The notes beneath the pieces are model-generated. The model ran no database searches, was not told the origin of the DNA, and saw nothing but the letters and a program-made list of their open reading frames with translations. Source: Acidobacteriota bacterium (GTDB lineage: Bacteria > Acidobacteriota > Terriglobia > UBA7540). Taken from it: a DNA stretch of 5,435 bases. The stretch is from NCBI GenBank assembly GCA_003224665.1, contig QHZM01000515.1, forward strand, positions 1 through 5,435. The letters run 5' to 3'. The translations under genes and the position numbers were made by a program. Shown piece by piece: positions 1 through 4,952 of this stretch; position 1 is the stretch's first letter; every line of letters starts with the position of its first letter.

Positions 1-2
1 TT

Positions 3-434
3 AATATCCTGAACAGCCGCCTGCCCGAAGCGAGGGCGATCGTCCCGTTCCGGGGGATTTCATCACACCGGTTCAAGTCCTCCCTCATGATTGACTACGT
101 TCGGATGCACGAGCTGCTTGATCAGCTCGTGTTCAGTTCCCGCCTGCGTTTTCAGCTCCACCTTCGCGTGCTGCGCCGGGCCGCAGAGACTCTGACCGCC
201 GAATTTCGCCGGGGATATCGTTACGGGGAGCGGACGGAGGACAGGCCGGAAGAGCTCTGGCGGCAGCTCGACTTCTACTTCCACGATTTCGATTTGATCG
301 CGAAAGAATCCCTGCTGGCCCTGCGGACTTTGTTGATCTGCCTGTCGCCCCTGTCGATCGGGGGTATCGCCGCCGACCTCAAAGGACTGATTGGACGTGG
401 AGTGCGCGCGGCCTCGATCCCTTCGGCCCACTAG
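3..434 (+). CDS. Hypothetical protein, 3' end only (runs off the left edge)
   Basis: This frame is open from the first bases of the window to TAG at 432-434, giving at least 143 residues, so the true start lies to the left; the ATG at 87 is internal to the open frame and has no convincing ribosome site. I do not recognise the family. The visible part is rich in Arg and Leu and predicted mainly helical, with amphipathic stretches (RMHELLDQLVF, RVLRRAAETLTAEFRRGY), an acidic/aromatic patch (WRQLDFYFHDFDL), and a mildly hydrophobic stretch near the end (LLALRTLLICLSPLSIGG) that is too weak to call a membrane segment. The reverse-strand reading of the same stretch is Gln/Gly-rich and looks like a shadow. 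It converges on the phosphofructokinase gene, 30 bases away, so the two are not co-transcribed. Function unknown; that it is coding is likely. Confidence 0.7.
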   Translation, partial: NILNSRLPEARAIVPFRGISSHRFKSSLMIDYVRMHELLDQLVFSSRLRFQLHLRVLRRAAETLTAEFRRGYRYGERTEDRPEELWRQLDFYFHDFDLIAKESLLALRTLLICLSPLSIGGIAADLKGLIGRGVRAASIPSAH

Positions 435-447
435 CCTCGAGGCCGCG
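407..447. terminator. 11-bp perfect inverted repeat across the stop codon, between convergent genes
   Basis: CGCGGCCTCGA at 407-417 is the exact reverse complement of TCGAGGCCGCG at 437-447, with a 19-base loop that contains the upstream gene's TAG. It lies between two convergent genes, where a shared terminator is expected, and would be a very stable GC-rich hairpin on either strand. No T-run follows on either side, so it is not a classic intrinsic terminator; it may block readthrough or protect transcript 3' ends. The pairing is seen directly; the role is inferred. Confidence 0.5.
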
Positions 448-464
448 TCTCAAGCCCCTTGCTC

Positions 465-1415
465 CTAGCCGTAAAAAATCTCGGCAGTGCGGATAAGTTC
501 GGAATCCACAAACTTCAGCTTGCGCATCGCCTTGCCCATGGAGGTATGCGTTATCCGGCTGCCCCGGAGGCATACCATCGCGCCGAATTTCCCATTGTGG
601 ATCAAGTCGACGGCTTCGACGCCGTACCGCGTGCCGAGCACCCGGTCAAAGGCCGTCGGTGACCCGCCCCTCTGGACGTGGCCGAGAACGGTGACCCGGG
701 TCTCAAGCCCGGTATGGCGCTCGATTTCACTGGCGACGACTTCCCCTATGCCTCCCAGGTGGACGTGCCCGAACTGATCGAGCTTCTGGTCCTTAGTCAC
801 GAGCTGGTCCGCGCCAGCGAGGTTGAAGCCTTCGGCGACCACCACGATGGAGAAGAGCCGGCCCCGGGCGTGGCGCTTCTTCAGAATCTCGCAAATCTCC
901 TGGATGGTCATGGGACGCTCGGGGATCAAAATGCAGTCCGCCCCACCCGCCAGTCCCCCTACCGTTGCGATCCATCCCGTGTGGCGTCCCATCACTTCCA
1001 CCACCATGACGCGCTGGTGGGACTCGGCCGTTGTATGGAGCCGATCGATCGCCTCTGTAACAATCGAGACCGCGGTGTCAAACCCAAAAGTCTGGTCCGT
1101 GCCGTCCACGTCGTTATCAATCGTCTTGGGAATGCCCACGACTTTGACGCCTTCGGACACCAGGTACCGAGCCACACCCAGCGTGTCTTCTCCGCCCACG
1201 GCGATCAAGTAATCGATTTTCTGTTTCTTCAGGTTCGACAGTAGCTTTTTCTTGTTTTCCTCGCTCTTCAACGGGTTGGTCCGCGAAGTGCCGAGGATGG
1301 TCCCGCCCCGGGGCAGAATCCCCGAGACGGATAAGAGCGAGAGCGGCTCGGTGTTTCCCGTGACCAAGGGTTTCTTTCGAATTACTTCCCATGGTGCTCG
1401 GGTGCTCCTCGCCAA
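465..1415 (-). CDS. 6-phosphofructokinase, PPi-type signature, N-terminus missing
   Basis: Phosphorylates fructose 6-phosphate to fructose 1,6-bisphosphate in cytoplasmic glycolysis. Visible in the 316-residue frame: RGGTILGTSRTNP (37-49; its Arg matches E. coli Arg72), GGEDT (74-78), PKTIDND (96-102, catalytic Asp100), MGRHTGW (142-148), and the family signature LGHVQRGGSP (244-253). The end (AEIFYG) is a normal PFK terminus. Asp77 and Lys97 occupy the two positions that are Gly in ATP-using E. coli PFK; Asp and Lys there are typical of PPi-dependent enzymes. What is missing is the first 45-50 residues with the GGDxPGxN loop; none of the three upstream frames contains it. Homology begins around LVTGNTEPL (17-25). 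The frame's only early start is a TTG at 1415 without a good ribosome site. An ATG at 1392, preceded by GAGGAG, is in another frame, suggesting a frameshifting deletion just after the true start. As it stands it is unlikely to be active. Confidence 0.93.
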   Translation of the reverse strand: MARSTRAPWEVIRKKPLVTGNTEPLSLLSVSGILPRGGTILGTSRTNPLKSEENKKKLLSNLKKQKIDYLIAVGGEDTLGVARYLVSEGVKVVGIPKTIDNDVDGTDQTFGFDTAVSIVTEAIDRLHTTAESHQRVMVVEVMGRHTGWIATVGGLAGGADCILIPERPMTIQEICEILKKRHARGRLFSIVVVAEGFNLAGADQLVTKDQKLDQFGHVHLGGIGEVVASEIERHTGLETRVTVLGHVQRGGSPTAFDRVLGTRYGVEAVDLIHNGKFGAMVCLRGSRITHTSMGKAMRKLKFVDSELIRTAEIFYG

Positions 1416-1677
1416 ATAAGTGTTGTACTTCAGACTTCACATAGACAGGTTTAGGTTTGCCCGCGCAGGCGGGCCCCAGGGTTGGGATGGTACGGCTTCT
1501 AGTAAGACCAAACTGTAGCAAGAAATCCGTTTCAGGGTCAATTGATTCGTTCCCGCGTCCTTGGCCAGGCTGGAGCCTGCGGCGGCAGTGGCGCGGCGTG
1601 GCGGTTCCGACTTATCATCCGCAAGCTGTCGCCGTCCGAGCGACGCGAAGAATCTTTTCCGGGACAGGAGACTCACC
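1416..1677. other. Divergent intergenic region with small hairpins
   Basis: This 262-base gap separates the kinase (left, minus) from the GH42 gene (right, plus). Besides the minus-strand promoter it holds three short inverted repeats: GCCCGC-GCAG-GCGGGC (1459-1474) in the kinase leader; CAGGC-TGGA-GCCTG (1566-1579); and GTCGC-N7-GCGAC (1628-1644) in the presumed GH42 leader. A lone TATCAT (1613-1618) could be a -10 for the GH42 gene, but no -35 stands at the right distance. The missing phosphofructokinase N-terminus was looked for here in all three minus frames and is not present. Confidence 0.5.
1512..1541 (-). promoter_or_regulatory. Sigma-70-like promoter for the phosphofructokinase gene
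   Basis: On the minus strand TTGACC (1541-1536, 5 of 6 to TTGACA) is followed after 18 bases by TACAGT (1517-1512, 4 of 6 to TATAAT). Transcription would begin near 1505 and give a leader of roughly 110 bases to the ATG at 1392. It points into the phosphofructokinase and lies in the divergent gap shared with the GH42 gene. Sequence match only. Confidence 0.45.
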
Positions 1678-1680
1678 ATG
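1666..1680 (+). promoter_or_regulatory. Ribosome binding site deciding the GH42 start
   Basis: AGGAG (1666-1670) lies 7 bases before ATG (1678-1680). The frame is open further upstream, to 1561 or beyond, but only this ATG has a well-placed Shine-Dalgarno and is followed directly by a signal peptide, so it is chosen as the start. Confidence 0.75.
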
Positions 1681-2181
1681 CGATTCCGAGCACATTTGGC
1701 CTTGATGGTCCTCGGCGCCGTTTTGCTAGTAGCCGCTCCGCGAGCCCGGACCCAGCAAGGGACCACACCCAAGCCCTTCGACCTGATCGAGTGGAGTGGC
1801 GGGAAGTTCATCTACGGTGTGGACTATTACCCTGAGGCCTGGGATGAAAGCCAGTGGGAAAAAGACGCCACGATGATGCAGGCCGCCGGGATCAACTTCG
1901 TGCGGCTGGCGGAGTTCGCCTGGGCCAAAATGGAGCCGGAAGCAGGCCGGTTCGATTTCGGGTGGCTGGATAGGGCCCTGAAGGTCTTGAACTCGCACGG
2001 AATCCGGGCGGTCCTGGGAACCCCCACCGCCTCCCCGCCCGCGTGGCTGTACGAGACCATGCGGGAGTCCTGGGCTGGCAAATTGACAACGAGCTGGGCG
2101 ACCCCTACTGCTACGACAGTGACTGCCAAGCCGCATTCCAGAAGTGGTGCCAAGCGAAGTACCGGACTCTGGACTCGTTGA
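1678..2181 (+). CDS. GH42 beta-galactosidase-like enzyme, N-terminal fragment with signal peptide
   Basis: First part of a split glycoside hydrolase family 42 gene. Residues 1-26 look like a Sec signal peptide: basic start (MRFR), hydrophobic core (LALMVLGAVLLVAA), then a polar region around PRARTQQ, so the enzyme is probably periplasmic or secreted. From about residue 44 the first half of the GH42 TIM barrel follows: YGVDYYPEAWDESQWEKD, then GINFVRLAEFAWAKMEP, RFDFGWLDRAL, and TASPPAWLYE (118-127). After that Glu the reading no longer resembles the family; the last 40 or so residues, Ser/Thr/Ala-rich up to the TGA at 2179-2181, are out-of-frame translation of the downstream part. The break lies at about 2053-2067, and the homologous sequence resumes in another frame as the next feature. 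Family identity is secure; this fragment alone lacks both catalytic glutamates and cannot be active. Confidence 0.88.
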   Translation: MRFRAHLALMVLGAVLLVAAPRARTQQGTTPKPFDLIEWSGGKFIYGVDYYPEAWDESQWEKDATMMQAAGINFVRLAEFAWAKMEPEAGRFDFGWLDRALKVLNSHGIRAVLGTPTASPPAWLYETMRESWAGKLTTSWATPTATTVTAKPHSRSGAKRSTGLWTR

Positions 2182-3650
2182 ACAAAGCCTGGGGAACGAT
2201 TTTCTGGGGACACACGTTCCTGGACTGGACACAAATCCCGCTGCCCTGGAATACCCTCGGCGAGGTCCACAACCCCAGCCTGGCGCTCGACTACAACCGA
2301 TTCCACAGCTTCGCCACGCACGACTACTTGAAATTCCAGGCGGAAATCCTGAGGAAGGTCGCCCCTTCGAAGGCGATCACGCACAACGAAATGGGCATGC
2401 GTGACCAGATTGACTATTCGGAACTCAACACTTCGATCGATTTCGTCGCGTGGGACAATTACCCGATGTTTGGGGAAAGCTACGCGAGCTATTTTGGGCC
2501 CGCCCTCGCGCACGACTTGATGCGCGGATCGAAGAACAACCAGAACATGATGATCATGGAAGAGCAAGCGGGCCTGCCGGGCTGGACCACCTTCTGGGGA
2601 CATCAGGCGGCTCCCGGCCTCTTCCGCGTGTGGGCCTACCAGGCCATCGCGCACGGCGCCGACGGGGTCTGTTATTTCCGCTGGAGGACGTCTCGCTACG
2701 GGACGGAACAGTACTGGCAGGGCATCCTCGACCAGGACAGCTACCCCAACGCTCGCTATCAAGTGGTTTCCCAGATGGGCAAAGAAGTGGCAAAGCTCGG
2801 CGAGTTCTTGCGAGGCTCCAAAGTCGTCTCGCCCGTCGCGCTCCTGGTTTCTCCGGCGACGCGGTGGGCGTTCCATATCCAGCCGCTCGTCAAGGAGTTT
2901 GATTACAACCGGCAATTACACCTCTACTACGATGCCTTTCGACGTGAGGCAATCAGTGTGGACGTTCTCTTCCCCCAAAACGACTTCGCGCCGTACAAAA
3001 TCATCGTTGCCCCGTCGCTCTTCGTCGTGGACAAGCCTCTGGTGGAAAAGCTGACCGCTTTTGTAAAGGACGGGGGAAGGCTCGTCCTGACTTACCGGTC
3101 GGGCGTCAAGGACGAACACAACGTGGTCACCGACCAGCCGCTCCCCGGGCCGCTCCAGGAACTCGCGGGCGCTGTGATCCACGACTTCGACCCACAAACG
3201 AATCAGGAGCAGGAAATTGTCGAGCTCGACGGCGCCCTTCGCTACCCTGCGCGCGTCTGGTTCGATGTCCTCGACCCCACCACGGCAAAGCCATTGGCAA
3301 ATTACGGAAAGGGATACTACGCGGGAAAGGCAGCCTTAACCGAGAACCATTTTGGCAAGGGCACCGTCATCTACATCGGGACCGAGTCTCCTTCGGCGCT
3401 CTTTTACACCAGGCTGGTCGGGAACCTTGCCAGACAGGCCGAAATTCCATTGGGCCAGACACTGCCGGAGGGCGTCGAGCTTGCGACAAGGGAAAAGGCG
3501 GGCCAAAAAATTCTCTTTCTCCTCAATTACACGGAAAGGCCCCAAACCGTCCCCCTGGGCCGGCCGTACCGGAACCTGCTGGCAGGAAAAGAAGAGCCCG
3601 CGGCGGTTGAAATCCCTCCGTTCGATGTGAAGGTGCTGTCGCTCCCGTGA
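2043..3650 (+). CDS. GH42 beta-galactosidase-like enzyme, catalytic and C-terminal fragment
   Basis: Second part of the split GH42 gene, in frame 3 against frame 1 for the first part. The frame's first GTG at 2043 is almost certainly not a real start; homology begins at about DHAGVLGWQIDNE. It carries both expected catalytic residues: the acid/base Glu in GWQIDNE (residue 17, codon at 2091) and the nucleophile in IMEEQAG (residue 173, codon at 2559). Barrel motifs include ITHNEMGM, DFVAWDNYPMF and HGADGVCYFRWR. From about 262 to 465 comes the flavodoxin-like middle domain of GH42 (VALLVSP, IIVAPSLFVVD, GGRLVLTYRSG), then a small beta C-terminal domain ending at the TGA at 3648-3650. The family hydrolyses terminal beta-galactosides. 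Compared with Thermus A4-type enzymes about 50 residues are missing between PPAWLYE and GWQIDNE, a loss of 3n+1 bases. Strong family call; exact substrate unknown. Confidence 0.92.
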   Translation: MAVRDHAGVLGWQIDNELGDPYCYDSDCQAAFQKWCQAKYRTLDSLNKAWGTIFWGHTFLDWTQIPLPWNTLGEVHNPSLALDYNRFHSFATHDYLKFQAEILRKVAPSKAITHNEMGMRDQIDYSELNTSIDFVAWDNYPMFGESYASYFGPALAHDLMRGSKNNQNMMIMEEQAGLPGWTTFWGHQAAPGLFRVWAYQAIAHGADGVCYFRWRTSRYGTEQYWQGILDQDSYPNARYQVVSQMGKEVAKLGEFLRGSKVVSPVALLVSPATRWAFHIQPLVKEFDYNRQLHLYYDAFRREAISVDVLFPQNDFAPYKIIVAPSLFVVDKPLVEKLTAFVKDGGRLVLTYRSGVKDEHNVVTDQPLPGPLQELAGAVIHDFDPQTNQEQEIVELDGALRYPARVWFDVLDPTTAKPLANYGKGYYAGKAALTENHFGKGTVIYIGTESPSALFYTRLVGNLARQAEIPLGQTLPEGVELATREKAGQKILFLLNYTERPQTVPLGRPYRNLLAGKEEPAAVEIPPFDVKVLSLP

Positions 3651-3781
3651 CGATTGCACCACAGGGCTGAGGGGAGTCTCGCGGGGAAAGGAGAAAAAAC
3701 TCGCAACGAGAGTTGGGAAATCCATTCTACTACCGCGCTGAACCAACCCCCCAATGCCACTGTGCCAAGGCCGTGAAGTCA

Positions 3782-3811
3782 GATAATTTCCCCTACTGTT
3801 TTGAAATTATC
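3782..3811. repeat. Perfect 9-bp AT-rich inverted repeat
   Basis: GATAATTTC (3782-3790) and GAAATTATC (3803-3811) are exact reverse complements separated by 12 bases. The right arm overlaps the start of repeat copy A. It could be an operator for a dimeric regulator or the base of an RNA hairpin; no T-run follows. It lies 132 bases past the GH42 stop. Pairing is directly visible; role unknown. Confidence 0.5.
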
Positions 3812-3873
3812 AATCGCCGTCGGAGCAGGCGGGACCCCTCTGGGGATGTCACTAAGATGACGTTAGCCTAGAC
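3804..3873 (+). repeat. Degenerate direct repeat, copy A (about 70 bp)
   Basis: Matches copy B at 4882-4952 in the same orientation. The first block (AAATTATCAATC, GCCGTCGGAGC, AGGCGGGACCC) aligns to B with only a few mismatches and single-base gaps. A variable 24-base middle follows, then GTTAGCCTAGAC against GTTAGCCCAAAC in B. From GGGACCC to GTTAGCC the distance is 31 bases in both copies. Inside the variable part are small possible hairpins (CCCC-TCT-GGGG at 3834-3844, GTCA-N6-TGAC at 3848-3861). No ORF spans it. Confidence 0.55.
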
Positions 3874-3900
3874 TCGTCAGGTGCGAGTGCGCAGCGTCGT

Positions 3901-3933
3901 GGCGGCTCTTCTCAAGGCAGCGCCCATTTTTTT
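3901..3933 (+). terminator. Rho-independent terminator-like hairpin with seven T
   Basis: GGCGGCT (3901-3907) can pair with AGCGCC (3919-3924) with one bulged G and an 11-base loop, followed by CA and TTTTTTT (3927-3933). On the plus strand this is a reasonable intrinsic terminator for transcription from the GH42 gene or from repeat A, and it stops readthrough into the convergent PilZ gene. The T-run overlaps the end of the PilZ frame. The bulge lowers confidence. Confidence 0.45.
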
Positions 3934-4186
3934 AATCGCTTTTCTCCAACTCCAGTCCATAAATTGCCCGATTCGTACCTTGGATCGATTTTCGCCAGAC
4001 GACTCGGGCCGACACTTCCTGCTTTAGTCCGCCTGGACCTTGGCTCAGAGTAATCGTGAGGCGCTCCCCTTCTTTCATGGCGAACGTAGAGACCAGGCAT
4101 ACTCCGAATACTGAGAGGTTCTCTGTCCGCATAACCTCTTCCCGACCGTCCTGGATGGAGACGCGGACGGGCAGCTTAATCGTCAA
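3932..4186 (-). CDS. PilZ domain, C-terminal fragment of a split two-PilZ protein
   Basis: An 84-residue frame starting at a TTG. It reads as a PilZ beta-barrel: LTIKLPVRVSIQDG, the (D/N)xSxxG motif as NLSVFG (23-28), then KEGERLTITL, SARVVW and a closing IYGLELE strand. PilZ domains are c-di-GMP receptors that control motility, adhesion or exopolysaccharide; binding normally needs RxxxR just before the barrel as well as (D/N)xSxxG. Upstream of the TTG the same frame reads RPRR, so this is probably not a genuine start but the continuation of the upstream PilZ gene, whose frame ends at TGA inside the same bases (4-base overlap). I infer one broken gene spanning 3932-4617 on this strand. If translated alone it would be a minimal PilZ protein lacking most of its arginine motif. 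Confidence 0.8.
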   Translation of the reverse strand: MTIKLPVRVSIQDGREEVMRTENLSVFGVCLVSTFAMKEGERLTITLSQGPGGLKQEVSARVVWRKSIQGTNRAIYGLELEKSD

Positions 4187-4617
4187 GCGCCTGGGGCGGT
4201 AAGCGCATGGTATTGTTCTATAGTTATTTCTGCTAGTTCAGAAAAGTGGCAAGCGGAGCATTCCAGCAGGGCATGGATCACTTCTTGTTGGTCCTGCTGC
4301 CCCGGCGATATCCTCTTCTCGGGAAATGAGAGTCCCCAAAAATTGGCATCTGGCTCAAGGCATTCGACTCCCCATTCTGGCCCGTCACTAAACGGCTGCT
4401 CCACGCGGGCGACTACTCGAAACAAGCAGGACCTCGTGCTCTGGAGATTCGTAATTGTGACGCGGTCATTCGGCCGGAGGGCGTTCCTCAGCCTGATCTG
4501 GGCGCCATGGCGGTTAATCACCAGCGTGAAGGCCTTTTCGCTGAAAACATTCCCATCGGGTCCTTTTCCCTTGACCTCGATCGGAATTCTCAGAAGCACC
4601 CGTTCGCTTTGTCGCAT
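4183..4617 (-). CDS. PilZ-like protein with one CxxC, N-terminal fragment of a split gene
   Basis: ATG at 4617, preceded by GGTGA a few bases upstream, gives 144 residues. Residues 1-100 form a divergent PilZ-like barrel: RVLLR (6-10) fits the RxxxR motif, and the second motif is NRHG (35-38), lacking the usual Ser, so c-di-GMP binding is doubtful. DRVTITN, RVVARV and EWGVECLEP...FWGLSFP follow the barrel and its tail. A short linker leads to LLECSACHF with one CxxC (Cys120, Cys123). Such a motif usually comes as a pair forming a zinc ribbon; the partner is absent because the frame stops at TGA (4183-4185) soon after EQYHAL. The next frame continues directly with a second PilZ domain, so a segment carrying the second CxxC was probably lost with a frame change near 4187-4211. 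Likely a regulatory protein; partner unknown. Confidence 0.82.
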   Translation of the reverse strand: MRQSERVLLRIPIEVKGKGPDGNVFSEKAFTLVINRHGAQIRLRNALRPNDRVTITNLQSTRSCLFRVVARVEQPFSDGPEWGVECLEPDANFWGLSFPEKRISPGQQDQQEVIHALLECSACHFSELAEITIEQYHALTAPGA

Positions 4618-4881
4618 TCTTTCACCGACTCCCGGCGGATGATTTTGGTCCTACTGAGGTCTGCATATTACAGCGACAAGTGCGATTGACCTGCCTGGGC
4701 GTGAGGGCTCGGACCGTCACTCGATTATGTAGATCTCAGTAGTGGGCTCCAGAAGCATCCCGTCCAGCGACACATCTACGGCGCTCGGCTATATTAGGCC
4801 GCAACAAAAATCCGGTCAACCCTTGGCAGCTTCATAGAGACAACCGGCAAGGTGTCCAGCCAGCCTGAGGCACCGTGACCC
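4618..4881. other. Noncoding region upstream of the PilZ gene
   Basis: No supported gene. On the minus strand it must contain the PilZ promoter; TAATAT (around 4661-4666) is a weak -10 candidate without a matching -35, so none is called. On the plus strand it holds the possible promoter at 4767-4795. Confidence 0.45.
4767..4795 (+). promoter_or_regulatory. Possible promoter upstream of repeat copy B
   Basis: GCGACA (4767-4772, 4 of 6 to TTGACA) and TATATT (4790-4795, 5 of 6 to TATAAT) are separated by 17 bases. Transcription would begin near 4802 and run through repeat copy B about 80 bases later. No gene with a good start follows, so the product might be noncoding. Match by eye only. Confidence 0.3.
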
Positions 4882-4952
4882 AAATTTCAAATCCGCCTCG
4901 GAGCCAGACGGGACCCATCCAGCTTGAAGGCCCTCTGGCGGTTAGCCCAAAC
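4882..4952 (+). repeat. Degenerate direct repeat, copy B (about 71 bp)
   Basis: Same orientation as copy A at 3804-3873, about 1,080 bases away on the other side of the PilZ gene. The conserved blocks are AAATTTCAAATCC, GCCTCGGAGCCAGACGGGACCC and GTTAGCCCAAAC, with the last two blocks at the same spacing as in A. CCGCC (4893-4897) can pair with GGCGG (4937-4941), enclosing the conserved core. A 6-bp hairpin (TCGAGC-N7-GCTCGA, 4973-4991) follows about 20 bases later, comparable to the hairpin that follows copy A. Confidence 0.55.

Larger units (their letters stand above)
3651..3931. other. Intergenic region between convergent GH42 and PilZ genes
   Basis: About 280 bases without a supported gene. 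It holds the 9-bp inverted repeat, repeat copy A and the terminator-like hairpin described separately. Just after the GH42 stop there is only a weak stem (AACTC-N7-GAGTT, about 3700-3720) without a T-run. No tRNA-like fold or further coding frame was seen. Confidence 0.5.

Noticed and set aside
63..431. Minus-strand open frame opposite the left-edge gene
   Set aside because: Gln/Gly/Arg-rich shadow; the plus frame is open to the window edge and has a more protein-like composition.
678..1244. Plus-strand 188-codon frame inside the phosphofructokinase
   Set aside because: Antisense of a gene with every family motif on the minus strand; a shadow.
1827..2915. Minus-strand 362-codon frame inside the GH42 gene
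   Set aside because: Long only because of GC-rich codon bias opposite a clearly conserved plus-strand enzyme.
4882..4952. Integron attC site suggested by GTTAGCC at the end of both repeats
   Set aside because: GTTAGCC does not fit GTTRRRY at its sixth base, and no matching RYYYAAC partner was found at a suitable distance.
3804..4952. c-di-GMP-I riboswitch, tempting because of the adjacent PilZ gene
   Set aside because: The conserved riboswitch blocks as I know them are not present in either copy on either strand.
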